DNA of 64,000 nucleotides. Origin: Dactylonectria macrodidyma (lineage: Eukaryota; Ascomycota; Sordariomycetes; Hypocreales; Nectriaceae). The notes under the pieces were generated by a model. That model was not told where the DNA came from. It was given only the letters and a program-made list of their open reading frames with translations, and searched no databases. The stretch covers positions 496,001 to 560,000 of the forward strand of contig JAGMUV010000016.1 of the NCBI GenBank assembly GCA_020744425.1, read 5' to 3'. The position numbers and the translations under genes are program-made. Of this stretch, positions 1-11,262 are shown one piece after another (position 1 is the stretch's first letter; every line of letters begins with the position of its first letter).

Positions 1-239
1 ATGCCCTAAATGGAGTCATGGGCATCCAGCAACAGCTGTACAGCATATCAAAAACCGCCATGCTGCACAGCTTCGACCACCGCCGCCTTCGCCGATACCA
101 TCGAATCAACGCTTATTACCCGCCATGTTTGCATTTATTCCTACACCTGATAGTCTTCGGCAGGTTTTCAATCGGCAGGCATAGTGTAAAGCTATGTACT
201 TGTCGTGCGAATAGCAATCTGATGTCGTGCAAATAGCAA

Positions 240-898
240 GACTCATGTCCGGGTCATCGAGAGCCTGGTGGTGGTCGGCCGACGGCGTCCCTCGGTCGAA
301 CCCGACATGCCCGGCCCCATTGCTCGAAGCGGAGCTTTTCAGCCTTGAACTGGGTGTCTAGCACCTGGCAATCAGCCCCGAAAGACCTGTAAGACTGCAC
401 CTTCTCGACGGCAGGCTTTCTATCCATACTCGTATGGAATAAGTGATGGAGTATGGAATGTTCCATACTCCATACTCCATATTCCATACGGGCCGTCCGT
501 ATTCCATACGTATGGAATAATGGATTATTCCGGAAAATATTATCCCCGCTATTGCAGTCTGTTTCAGAGTGATCCCAAACCCATCGTTTATGCTGTTTCA
601 TACTTCAATCTCAGCTCTGTCTGCAGCCGACAGCAGGCAAACCACTGTACAATTACTGAATTGCAGAGCTCCCAAACCTGATTCTTTACGATAGTGGCAG
701 TGTGAGAGATGACGTCATTTTTTGTATTCCATACGTATGGAATAAGCTTCCATACGAGGTGCATTCCATATTCCATATTCCATACGGGCCTGTATGGAGT
801 ATGGAATATGGATAGAAAGCCTGCTCGACGGCTTCCAAGCAGGAGCTGAAGAGGCCGACAAGCCCAGCGATCCCAACGACCAGTCCAACAGGCCCCAT
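240..898 (-). pseudogene. HeLo-domain (NLR N-terminal) gene fragment, disrupted by a MITE
   Basis: Read on the minus strand from the ATG at 898, the protein starts MGPVGLVVGIAGLVGLFSSC and runs to LEAVE. Skipping the inserted element (412-823), it resumes with KVQSYRSFGADCQVLDTQFK and RFEQWGRA. This is the pattern of the fungal HeLo / prion-inhibition-and-propagation domain, the pore-forming N-terminal module of many NLR and heterokaryon-incompatibility proteins. After RFEQWGRA a small frameshift is needed to continue with VGFDRGTPSADHHQALDDPD, which is also HeLo-like. No NACHT or C-terminal repeats were found further along. The gene is therefore broken three times: by the MITE, by the frameshift and by 3' truncation near 240. 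The family call rests on remembered sequence pattern, not a search. Confidence 0.6.
412..823. mobile_element. 412-bp hAT-type MITE rich in CCATAC/GTATGG motifs
   Basis: The termini are inverted repeats starting CAGGCTTTCTATCCATA (plus strand at 412; reverse complement ending at 823). They are flanked by a perfect 8-bp direct repeat CTCGACGG at 404-411 and 824-831. An 8-bp duplication and a CAG start are typical of hAT elements. The inner ends carry many CCATAC, TTCCATA and GTATGG units arranged as a subterminal inverted array, and the middle (about 520-720) is unique. No coding capacity is seen, so it is non-autonomous. It interrupts the HeLo reading frame exactly between LEAVE and KVQSY, which independently confirms both ends. 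Confidence 0.85.
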
Positions 899-1523
899 GG
901 CTACGTGCTTTGGTTGCCGTGAATGAATCCGAGGCGGGGTGCCTCTTGTTATCGACGGCCTGGTGAGGCAGCCAGATTGCTTTGTACAGCCACATAGGGC
1001 AGGCAGCCTGCATCATGCGCAGCTTGTCGCCCGCAGCATGCAAGTGCAGCCAACCTGAGGGGAAAGAGGTAGAGCCTGCCGGCATCGAACGGATATCCAG
1101 ACTGCCACAAGGCACGCGAAAAGGACATTGACTTCATAGGCATTCGAGAGGATCCACAGGGGTGAAGAGTGCCGCTGAGCAATGATCATCAATAAACGCT
1201 TTGCTAACGCCCGGCCCTACCTAACCGCAACTCCCCCCAACCGCACTTCCTGTGAGAACTAACTTCATTCAATGGCAAAAGCAGCTCGTGAACGCTCTCT
1301 GGCTGTCCTTTGATTAAGAATTCAAAACTATGCCCATGACCAGGCGCAAAGGTCGCTGACTACGGATGCCATCTCACATCCGGCCTTGCTACTACTCGTC
1401 CTCCGCTTGAACATCAAAAACGGCTTGATAGTCAGAAAAGAGTTTAAACTCCCCCCACCATTGAAGGCACGGATTGACGTAGGATGTGCAGCTGTCTTGA
1501 AGAGAGCAGATACTTCGGCATCG
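899..1523. other. No convincing gene
   Basis: The stretch lies between the HeLo fragment and the 3' end of the patatin NLR. It should hold the promoter of the former and the 3' UTR of the latter. The open frames here look random and have no recognisable domain. Confidence 0.4.
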
Positions 1524-4500
1524 CTATTCAGGCGACTCGTTCGGTCTCTTTACACGACGAGATTTGAAGATTCCGCGGACCTTAGCTGCTAATTGTCCTG
1601 GCGCTTTCGGTCTGCCTGTTGACTTAGTCTCTTTGCTCTCTTTGTTCGTGCTTATCTCTGCTGATCCGGTTAGGCCGCCTTTAGCAATTAATGGAAAGTG
1701 GTGACTTGTGTTACCTTCGATGCGTTGTAAGGATTCCATGTTACGCATGACCATAGATGATTTAGGATGGTTGGGTCCCAGAGCGGTTTGGAAACCATGT
1801 AGGGCCCGCCCATACATCTCCTCTGCCTCCTTGAACTTGCCTTGGTCCTTGTAGAGGAGACCCAAGTTATTGGCTATGCTAAGAGTTGATGTGTGATGAC
1901 GTCCAAGCGCCTTCTCATAGCCTTCTAGCGCCCGCTTATACATCTCCTCTGCCTCCTTGAACTTGCCTTGATCTGAGTAGAGGATCCCCAAGTCGTTAAC
2001 TGTCATGAGAGTCGATGTATGGCGAGGTCCAAGCGCCTTCTCTCTGCCTTCTAGCGCCCGCCCATACATCTCCTCTGCCTTCTTGAACTTGTCTTGGTCC
2101 GAGTAGAGGTTCCCTAAGTTGTTGACTATGCTAAGAGTTGATGTGTGATCAGGTCCAAGCGCCTTCTCGTACCCTTCTAGCGCCCGCTCATACATCTCCT
2201 CTGCCTTCTTGAACTTGCCTTGGTCCGAGTAGAGGAGACCTAGGCAGTGGACTGAGTCGAGAGCCGATATGTGATCAGGTCCAAGTGCCTTCTCTCTGCC
2301 TTCTAGCGCTCGCTTATACATCTCCTCTGCCTCCTTGAACTTGCCTTGGTCAAAGTAGAGGAGACCTAAGTTATTGACTGTATCGAGAGTCGATGTGTGA
2401 TGAGGTCCAAGCGCCTTCTCTCTGCCTTCTAGCGCCCGCTCATACATCTCCTCTGCCTCCTTGAGCTTGCCTTGGACGTTGTAGAGGTTCCCTAAGTTGT
2501 TGACTCTGCTGAGAGTCGATGTGTGCTGAGGTCCAAGCGCCTTCTCTCTGCCTTCTAGCGCCCGCTCATACATCTCCTCTGCCTCCTTGAACTTGCCTTG
2601 GTCCAAGTAGAGGAGACCTAAGTTGTTGACCGTGTTGAGAGTCGATGTGTGATGAGGTCCAAGCGTCTTCTCATAGCCTTCTAGTGCCCGTTCATATATC
2701 TCCTCTGCCTCCTGGAACTTGCCTTGGTCTGAGTAGAGCATCCCGAGCATATGTAACGAGCCCGTCACCAGTTCATCGCTAATATACCAAACCACCACGT
2801 CCGAGAGTGCCCTTCGCATCCATTCTGCGCACCTCTCCGCATGCGGGAGAAGTCTCTGCTGGAAGACCCAATAGTCCTTCGAATCACGCGTCGGCACCGA
2901 GGAACCGACCAACGCGAGCGCCAGCCTTGCCGACTCGTGTTTCTGCTGGTCGCCATCCAAGAACGACGCCCACCTGTGTACCACCGGGTGCATGGAGTAG
3001 CTGCCTGTCAATCCTAGCTGGGTTTCAATCATCGAGTACCGAAGTAGCAGGCCGATAGAGTCCAGGAATCGCGCTTTGTTGCGAGCCATCTCCCTGAGCC
3101 AATCGGGCCATCCGTCTGCCCTTCCCGCCACTGCCGCCGCTCCAAGTAGACCGTGCCACAGCTGCTTGTTGTCGAGAAAGGCCCAGAGTTGCACCAGACT
3201 GGCGGCGTCGGTGCTCTTGCTCTTAATCTCCTTGAACGAAACCATCCACGTCGTTGCAATGCTTCCCTGCTCGTAATCTAGAAGTGGGCGGCTCGATGCA
3301 TCGCGGGATCCCATCAGCTCGTCCCACTGGTGTTTGTAGATCTGCACGTACGTCGTCACATCGATTCCCTTTTCCCGGAGGTACGAGGCGGCTTGCGCCA
3401 GCGCCAGGGGTAGGCCATCTAGCAGCTCGAGGAGCTGATCACAGTCCGAGCCTAGCATAAAGTAAGATTCCCATCACGCTTCAGTTGATGTACGAGACCA
3501 TTAAGACTCACCGAGTTTGCCGCCATACCATTTCCCAAAAATAGTCCTGCTGAGACTTAGATCAACCTTAGTCAACCGCCTGGACTCGCCTAGCTGCGCA
3601 AGGCGCGAAAGCCGCGTCGTGACCAGTATTGCCCCGTGGTCGCCGGGCAGGTAGCGTCTCAGATCGTATGCGCCTGTCATGCCGCCTTGCTCATGGTCTT
3701 GGTCGACATTGTCAAAGATCAAGAGCCAGTCGCCGTTGTCAGGCCGCGCAAGCCACTCCATCACTCTCGCGACGGCGGCATCGAGATCGTCCTTGCCGTG
3801 CGCCTCGGACTGGTTCCGGTCGGTGCTGGGAATTTGCCCTTTTGGAATCCGGTTGATGCAGCCGGCAATGCTCCCTCTGAGGCGGTCCTCCGACCTGCCG
3901 TCGAGCCAGAAGACCGAGCTGAATGCAGCCTGGTGGCGCCGGGCGAAATCGATAGCTAGCTGTGTCTTTCCGACGCCGCCGAGTCCGTGCAGCACGAAGA
4001 CCTTCCTCGTCTGTCGGGAATGCGATCGGCGAGGGAGGAGGTATCTCTCCAGATCGGCGGTGTCAGACGGCCTTTCGACGAAGTTGCTCGACGCGGGGAC
4101 ACCGTCTAGGCTAAAGGGTGTCTTGTAGGAGCCGAAGTCTTGCGACGATGGATTAGCGACGCCACGGTGGGAGGTGGGAACGTAATATAGCAGAGACTAG
4201 GATTAACTAACATTGCTTTCTCGCAAGACTGTTTGCGCATGCCTTCATATGTCTAAACACGTCCTGCGACGCGACATACCGGCCGGTTGCCGCGGCAATC
4301 TCGCGCTGCTTCCTCGACTCTTCCAGACCAACATGCTCGAGACCACGGACAACGTTGAAGCGGTAATACCAGCCTTCATCGTCGAGGCTGGATTTGTCGC
4401 GACGAAACTGCTCCGCCGTCGTCTCTGTTTCTGTCGCAAGCTTCTTTAGGGTAGCTCCGATGCCTAGGACATCATCACGCACGGGCCTTATGGCGGGTAC

Positions 4501-5238
4501 GCCCGTCCCGATCGACACCAGGCACCGAAGACTGCCCCGCAGCTGGTCGCCCCAGACATCTTGAGCCTGGTTCCAAAGCGCGTACACGGGATTGTTCGCT
4601 CCCAGGGCACCGTCGACAAACTGCTCTTGAAAGGGCCCGATTGCGATTGGATCGAAGAAGGTAGTCGCGGCAGACGTAGCGCGACAGGCTTGCCATATCT
4701 TGGTGGAGTCATAGAGGTGAGCCAATCCGCGGGGACGGTAGCTTGTTAGGCACACTGTGTCGCCAGTTTCTTTGCTCGTCGCGCATACGAAGCTTATCGG
4801 TTAGCCGTGGCGCAAGGAAATGAGGGAGTTGGAAACTTACACTTTGCAAGCTGTGTTGGGGGGATCTTGAAGAAGCGCATCTTCGCCGTGGCCGTTGTCC
4901 ACCAGGATTTGTTTGACTGCCTGCTCCAGCGCCGCAGTATCGAATCTGCTCTGGAACTGGCCGTTAATCTTGACCCTGTGGCTCTTCTTTTCGAACACCT
5001 TGTCGGACAAGGACGTGTAGGCAGTGATGCATTCGTCAATCGTCATTCGCAGGCGCCCCAGCATGATAGCGACCAGGCCGCCGGTGCTGGTGCCGCCGAT
5101 CATATCGAAGTAGTCGCATGGCTTGGGCGGGGAGTCGGGGTCGATGGTAGCCATGAGATTTTGTAGAATCATCAGCGACGACAGGCCGCGAACTCCGCCG
5201 CCGTCAAGGGCAAGTAGGCGAATGTCATTGTCGGGCAT
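1524..5238 (-). CDS. Patatin-NB-ARC-TPR NLR-like receptor, 1177 aa, four exons
   Basis: Exons on the minus strand are 5238-4841, 4792-4212, 4138-3512 and 3451-1524. Introns are 48, 73 and 60 nt, all GT-AG, and the total of 3534 nt stays in frame. Residues 1 to about 230 are a patatin-like phospholipase: glycine loop LDGGGVRG, nucleophile Ser51 in GGTSTGG, and Asp193 in DGALG. The spliced join gives CKVFVCAT, as expected for the family. An NB-ARC/NTPase follows, with P-loop GLGGVGKT at 378-385 and Walker B-like WLLIFDNVD near 470. The C-terminal part (about 770-1110) is eight 42-residue TPR units of the EAEEMYERALEGREKALG type. In fungi this architecture belongs to NLR proteins that sense non-self and trigger cell death. 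All key residues are present, so the gene looks functional. Ligand and partner are unknown. Confidence 0.9.
1798..2740 (-). repeat. Tandem 126-bp TPR-coding repeats
   Basis: About seven and a half near-identical 126-bp units encode 42-aa TPRs of the NLR. The units differ mainly at a few codons per repeat (for example PHHTSTLNTV, PQHTSTLSRV, PDHISALDSV). Such internal homogeneity is typical of concerted evolution in fungal NLR repeats. It makes repeat number likely to vary between strains. Confidence 0.85.
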
Positions 5239-5672
5239 GGTGCTTCAGAGAGGCGTCCTGGGAGAGGTTGGCAAGAGGGAAGGATCGCGATCAGGCTGCC
5301 CGCGAACTTGGGGGGCTATGGACCTTTTGCTCCCCATGTGGCGCATGCTAGACCAGTTAGCACGGCGGTACGCGGGGATCCACGTATTAATTCGAAGGAC
5401 TGTCAGGCAGGAGATAAATGCCAAGTTCCTAGCTGATCTTGGTTAATAAACATGCCGAGACAGAAAGGCAGAAAGGCAGAAATGTAGAAATCATCTCTGT
5501 CGTGCTCGTCGTTTTCGGAAAGTGTAGCAGTCGGGTCATCAGCATTGGGCATACGCACGTAGTCCTAGCCTCCAGCCTGAGAGTGGGGATGGGAACGTGA
5601 GAGATTGATTGATTGATTGAATCCTACATGGTAGGGAACGTGAGAGACCCAGCCAGGTTCTGCCTAGTTCTT
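5239..5672. other. Upstream region of the patatin NLR
   Basis: No ORF of note. Contains short (AGAAAGGC)n and (GATT)n runs near 5460 and 5605. Presumably the NLR promoter, then the edge of the adjacent transposon. Confidence 0.4.
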
Positions 5673-7825
5673 TTACCTCAGGCACTCAGACCCACTCACT
5701 AAGCGAACCGACGCGCGGATCACGTGGTTCTATGAGAGGGCCTGAGAGCAAAGGGCCTGAGAGCAAAACTTGGCAATTGGGCGAGATGATGCTTCGCTCC
5801 CATACAATTTTGCGGTAACCATAATGTTTCGCTGGGTCGACTCCCAACCCTACCGATTACATCACGTCATAAAAGCCTCAATTCAACACAAATCAATAAG
5901 ATAACTATATGAGGAGGATCCCACAAGCCCCAAATATCCATTGATCTATCTTTTGTTCCCTTGCGACGCGTTGTTGCGTTGTTGTAGCCGTCTAGGGCAG
6001 TCGCGTCGCGAAATCTCCAGCCTCAGCAAGCGACCACGACCGTTGGTACCTCAATTTCCTTGCGAGGACGACTCCCACTAGACATGGGATCACAAGATCC
6101 AGATCATCCTTCTGGAGTAAAAGTCCCGCTTTCTTCTTCTGTATGCCCTTGCGGATCCAGAGATTCGGGGCATTATAGAGTGTTGCTTTGCTGCCGTCAC
6201 CTACTGCACCGAAGAGCACTCGACTCAACATGTAGCGGTAGTTCATTCTCAAATGAAAGAGAGCTGGCACCGGTGGTGCCTATCGCAAGCTGTCGACGGC
6301 CCGGGCAGATCTGGATCGACGCGACTTTGACTGTTCTGATTCGCTGAGTCGTCTTCTGGTCGCCATAAATGAGGAACAGCCGCTCCTGGAACGCGTCTTC
6401 TGGCAGCTTGTATTGCTCTTCGAAGATGTTCGCTAGAACATTCGGGTTGCCCACGTTTGTGCTCTTGTTGTGTGGAATAGGCCCTAGAGAGACATGACTC
6501 GTCTTCTGTCTTGGTAGGATACCTATCGCTGGCATTGAAGGAGGATTCGACATGGCAATGCAGACCGGAAATGCACTTTTGATAGCCTCATAGACAAGAT
6601 ATCGGGGAATTCTATGACTTTATGGTATCAGCCACTTGAACAGAATACAGGCAACCGCATTCTTACCTCCAATTCCACGGCATCTCTCTCATTTCCCGGT
6701 GCGCAGATGATATCCGGCAGCCTCAGCTTTACCGACTGGTTCAGCATGCTCTGCTTTCGATGCTAGAAATAAGCTGACCAGTGGTTACTGATCGAAACGA
6801 GTTTTCATTGTCAACTCGCTGCTCCTTGACATGTTCCATCTGCTCGAAGTTGTCGTATGCAGTGACGGCTGTTGGCTGCTGTCCTCTCGTGGTCACTTCT
6901 CCGGCACCTGCATCTGACGGTCTCTTTACAGCACGCAAAACCGTCTGGTAAGAGCTGCAGAGCCCAAGCCGGGACAGAGCTTCCAGTTGCCTTCTTTTGA
7001 CACCTTTGGAGTGTAGATATAGACCCATTTGTAACTGGAAACCTGATGCCTCTTTCGGATGCATTGAGCGGCACATCACTGCCAGTATAGTGATGAGACA
7101 TCCCTGATGTGGGCTATACTGCTCTTCATTGCCAGCCGAATTGACATGCCATGGCAACATTGCGGGACGGAGAATGCTCATGAGTAACTGACAACTATTC
7201 TCTGCAGCCTTGATGACTTTGCCCATGTTCAGTCGTGTAAAGGCGACGGCTTCTGCTTGCTGTGTTGCGCGAAAGGGCGGCATCTCGCATAGCTTCTTCA
7301 CCTCCCGCCGCATGTTGACGCGCCCGACATCAAGGTGAGAGATGAGACGATGCCGGGTACATACTTTCGTGTCGTCCACCGAGTCATTGTCTCCCATATA
7401 TATCTTCAAGACCGCCGGATCCTCGTATGCAGCCTTAGAAAATGCAGCTCTTCTCTTGCCACTGGCTGCGCCTTTGGCTGTCGACAGTGCTTTGACGAAA
7501 TCGCCAATGCTGAAGTCTAGGTCATCTCGCATGTATTTGATGGCCAGCTCCAGTTTTTCGTTATTGCTGCGTGCAGATTGTCGGGCAGATGTATTGGATT
7601 CGCCAAGGCTGGCGGGCTGCTCATCGCGGGGAAGGCGGGTTGATGCTCAACCGGCGGCGTGTCGCGTTCTCAATAATACGCAGTCTTGTAGATGTAGTCA
7701 CGGTGACGAAGCCTTATTCCATACAAATTTAAAGTTGTGGACTCAGGCCCTCTGGGAGCCATTACCCCTTTAGGGAAGGCGTCGCGCTGTTAAGCGCGCC
7801 CAGTGGGTCTGAGTGCCTGAGGTAA
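5673..7825. mobile_element. 2.15-kb TIR element carrying a DUF6589-like gene
   Basis: A perfect 24-bp inverted repeat bounds the element: TTACCTCAGGCACTCAGACC and four more bases at 5673-5696, with its reverse complement at 7802-7825. The only coding remnant inside is a DUF6589-like ORF on the minus strand. Beyond the first 24 bp the two ends diverge, with only weak GCGCG-rich similarity. No clear target-site duplication is visible (flanks CTAGTTCT and GGGTGAAA). I know of no definite superfamily for this element. It could be a decayed autonomous copy or a TE that captured a host gene. Confidence 0.65.
5992..7640 (-). pseudogene. DUF6589-like protein, decayed
   Basis: Minus-strand frames read, in order, an acidic N-terminal part (KLELAIKYMRDD), then VKRRQLEALSRLGLCSSYQT, AYDNFEQMEHVKEQRV, a join PWNWR/IPRYLVYEAI, then LGPIPHNKSTNVGNPNVLAN, YGDQKTTQRIRT and LFHLRMNYRYMLSR. 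This order resembles the fungal DUF6589 family as I remember it. The family is of unknown function and often sits in transposon-rich DNA. A 1-nt frameshift lies near 6720. A plausible intron (GTAAGA..TAG, about 6609-6665) sits between PWNWR and IPRYL. Another frameshift lies near 6270-6320. The gene is no longer translatable as one chain. It fills the TIR element and probably encodes its own, now lost, mobility or accessory function. Confidence 0.55.
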
Positions 7826-8090
7826 GGGTGAAAAGGCGGGGGCATAGAACCTTTCGTCTCTTCGCTTCGCTTCGTTCCTCGAGGCACAAAGGACTCGGCT
7901 CACAAGAATATAATACCGTCGTACAGTTGCGGAAACGGGTCGAAACGGCCAAAATAACCAGTCAAGAAGGTCATGGGCAAGAAGAGATAGTCACGATGGT
8001 CAGTTGCTTCTGCGCCTCGTTCTGGTAGGTGGTGATGGTGTTGATGATGAGGTCGATCATGCCGTCAGCAGTGCCAGGACGCACACCGGT

Positions 8091-9020
8091 TCATCCCAAG
8101 AGAGCAGCCACATTCATCCGTGAGTCCTTGTCCGAGAGCACCTGCGGCTGTTGTCGTAGTTGAAGCCGCTGCTGGGCAGGAGAGTTTGGTGCCGTAGGCA
8201 ACTGGTTCTGGGGCACCAGCGGAGGTAGTCGAGGCTGAGATTCACGCATGTCTCCAAAGGAGGGCGAGGCCAACGAGCTCGGGCTGGGGAGCTTGGGGTC
8301 ACCAGACGACGGCACCGCAGCGGTGCGGAGTGGAGGTAGCTCTACCGGCATATACAGCGATAATGAATGCCGGCCCGGCGAGGTTGTGTAGTTGGAGCCT
8401 GAATCTGACTCGGCTGATTCAGATGAGCAAGGGGATGGGAGGGGAGCTTCCACCCAGGGCATCGGGTGTCGGTGGCCCTGGGTCGATTGTGTTGATGACT
8501 GTGTCGTGGGTAAGGGAAGTGTCGGTGTCGAAAAGAGTGCTGTTCGGTTGTAGTGTTTATCATAGGTTTGAACGGCTCGTCGGCGGTCCAGCCTCTTGCG
8601 GCGGTTCTGGCTGCTGTTCCACCAGTTCTTGACGGCATTGTCGCTCCGTCCATGGAGCCGGCGGGCGATCTCTGCCCATCGCTTTCCAATCTCATGCACC
8701 AAGCGCTCAATCTGGAGGCCTTCCTCAGGTGTGATGTGGTCGTGATTCAGTGTCGGCTTTAGGTTCTGATGGTAGCGCTCGCGGCACCGTTTAGGCGTTC
8801 GTGAACCCAAGGTTTGGGCGATCCGTGCCCAGTTGAGGGGACCGTGTGTTTGAACCAGTTGCATCAGGTAAGAGTCTTCGTCGTTGGTCCACGGGCCTCT
8901 CCTGTGGGCAGTCATGATGGCGGGGACGCTACCAGGGACTGTCGGGAGTGGTGGCAATAAAGCGATAGATGGATGACAATGGCCGGTGGTGATGGCTCTT
9001 GGTGGACGTGAAGTGGGCAT
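8091..9020 (-). CDS. flbD: FlbD/RCA-1-type MYB transcription factor (conidiation regulator)
   Basis: A single-exon ORF of 309 aa. Two MYB repeats follow the N-terminus: HRRGPWTNDEDSYLMQLVQT with tryptophans spaced as in R2, then LQIERLVHEIGKRWAEIARR, ending GRSDNAVKNWWNS and a basic RRKRLDRRR stretch. The rest is Ser/Pro-rich and ends SRMNVAALLG, a short C-terminal motif as in FlbD. FlbD activates asexual development (with FlbB and FlbC upstream of BrlA in Aspergillus) and acts in the nucleus. The first 35 residues are low-complexity, and family members usually begin directly at M-x-HRRGPW. The second Met (codon at 8915, giving 274 aa) may therefore be the true start. The gene lies between a TE and a long gene-poor region, which would give it a large upstream control region. 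Confidence 0.88.
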   Translation of the reverse strand: MPTSRPPRAITTGHCHPSIALLPPLPTVPGSVPAIMTAHRRGPWTNDEDSYLMQLVQTHGPLNWARIAQTLGSRTPKRCRERYHQNLKPTLNHDHITPEEGLQIERLVHEIGKRWAEIARRLHGRSDNAVKNWWNSSQNRRKRLDRRRAVQTYDKHYNRTALFSTPTLPLPTTQSSTQSTQGHRHPMPWVEAPLPSPCSSESAESDSGSNYTTSPGRHSLSLYMPVELPPLRTAAVPSSGDPKLPSPSSLASPSFGDMRESQPRLPPLVPQNQLPTAPNSPAQQRLQLRQQPQVLSDKDSRMNVAALLG

Positions 9021-11042
9021 TGGCGTGGGTGGGATGATGATGTGGTGTTGTGATTAAGGCGCCAAGCGACTGGGGTGGTAGAGACGATGATGATAATAAA
9101 AAAGACGACGAGGGAGGGTGTTAATGAGGTCGAATACAAGCCGCGGTACAGAAATGATATAGATATCTGGTAATTGGGTTCTGAGAAGATATGTTTGTCT
9201 AGAGGGGAGGGAGGTGAGGTGATTAAAATCCGTGAGGGCTGGATGGGGCTGATGGGGCCAGTCTTTGGCATGAAGCGTACCGGTAATGTATGGGGAAAAG
9301 CAAGTCGGCCCCAACTTTCTCGATCTGCTACCAGGATGCTGCTGTTGATAGATGGGTGTCAGATAACCGTTACGCCACTAGCAAAAGTGTAGGCCCACAC
9401 CCAGTGTGGAATAATAGTACCCCTATATGCTATGCGACAATGGGCGGGCCATGGATGGGGCAGCGGCGTTCTAGGGGTGGAGGGGTCAAAGGGGGTTGCA
9501 AGAAGGGGTGCGGATAGGGATGGATGTCAAGGTAGTTTTGGCCAAGGCGATGCAAGCCAGGAATGGTATTGGACTGCGTCCGGTCTGTGGGCGAGTGACA
9601 AGCTGAGTGGGCAAGTTTGCCCGACGTCCTCTGCTGTGGTTGACGACCCATAATCATCTGCATCCGGCTCCCTCGGCCCAGTGTCTCTCCCAGCAGTGGG
9701 GTGTGTCCCCCCGGGCGAATAAAAACCTACCCACCTACCTACCTTTCGGGTAGGGGCTCCATTACCGGATGCAGACTATTGGCAGCAGCGTCATCTGGTG
9801 GCCCGGCGATCCCTGTGATTGACTTGTGCCAGCCAAGGGCGTGTCGCCACGCGGTGAGAGAAGGAGCTGAGGGGGGAGCTGAGAGCCATCGAAACAGCCT
9901 GCGAGATAGAACTGAGGGGTGGGTAGTGGTGTGTCGTGTCTGTTTGTGCATTGTGCGCAGGCGTGGGAGACAACGTCCGTGTATTGCAGAGTCGGGCAAT
10001 TTGTCAGTGTCGTTGATGGTGATCGCCCACATGTGTTTCGTTCGATGGCTCTGAGCTTGTGCTTGGGTTGCATCTCAAGATGTCGGTCTCTTCCGGGTAC
10101 CATACCATTCATACCTCTGGAGAACCCTTCTCCATTAATTCTGTATTCTGGTGCGTGGGCCAACGGAGCGTCCTGCTATTGTCACCCATAGGTACCTAGG
10201 TCCAAGCCCATACTCCATACCGTTGCTCGTGTACCCCAGGACCTGTTTACACAAGCATTTCATCCCACCCAGCGCATATCCCGAGGAGCAGGAGGTGGGG
10301 TGGATACTCGGGGACAGGAGGTCCCTCCCCTGCAGTGACCCAACAGACAACTCCAGCTCCAACCAACCGGTTACCCTGGGGAGGTAGACACAGTAAGGAG
10401 GAGAGGTAGGTATTGAAGCTGAAGCGGAAGCGCTTCCACCGATCTGACGGAGGGCACGACGATCCCAACCGGGTGGCTCATGCCAGCAGCCAACCGTTGT
10501 CGATGATCGCCCTACCTCAACCCCCGGCCCCGGCCCAAACCCCAGCTAGCCCCTGCGCTGCGCGACGGCGCTGACGCTGACGGCGATGATGACAGTGACT
10601 GCGACTGGAAGCCTCAACGGCGAAGCTGGGCTTGAAAACAGCTCCTCCACGCGGTTGCTCACCCACCCTATCAGTTAGCTGCTAAACGAACCAACCTGTC
10701 TCTCTTTCCAAGCACAGGCGCTGGCTCTGGACGTGGCCGTAGCGCCCAAGAGCCGGGGGCGGGCGAAACTTGAGGCCGGCAAGAGTCAATTGCGACGGGT
10801 TGCGGCTCGACTGGAGGGTCCTGCCGGCCCGTCCGTAGGCCGACGGATGGACCGACGACCAGATGGATGGAAAAATCAAGCAAGAGAGAGGGGGGGCGTT
10901 GTCAACGAGGCTGGATCAAACTCTATTTCGACATTCATTGCCCGATGCGACTAGTCTCACTGCATCCAGGGCAGCGAGCCGCCTGGGGCAGTCGATCGAC
11001 GATGGAGGTGGCCTCGACTGGGTGGAAACAGGGCAGGGAGAG
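9021..11042. other. Long upstream/intergenic region of flbD-like gene
   Basis: No supportable gene. Contains a CTACC/GGTAG hairpin near 9727-9755 and short GC-rich low-complexity tracts. Long 5' regions and spliced leaders are common for developmental regulators, so part may be transcribed. Confidence 0.4.
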
Positions 11043-11262
11043 CAGCGCTCTCAATAGTCCAGACCGTTTAGACTATTAGTCCAAACTACACTTGCAACGC
11101 TGAATCGAAAGCAATTAATACCGCATTCTAACTGGTGGAATAAAAATTGTCCAATTGGATGCTCTTATTTTTTGCTTTTGAATTGGATTGGTAGCAGCGT
11201 TGCCCCGGGTGACGGTGTAGTCTGGACTAATAGTCTAAACGGTCTGACTATTAAGAGCGCTG
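11043..11262. mobile_element. 220-bp MITE with ~49-bp TIRs (CAGCGCTCT family)
   Basis: The left end (11043-11091) and the inverted right end (11215-11262) read CAGCGCTCTCAATAGTCCAG and CAGCGCTCTTAATAGTCAG. They share CCGTTTAGACTATTAGTCC and ACTACAC and differ at only a few positions. The centre is AT-rich without an ORF. The first 12 bases match the end of the deleted hAT element at 33431, which suggests the same family. No matching 8-bp duplication is visible (AGGGAGAG versus CACCCCAG). Confidence 0.75.
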
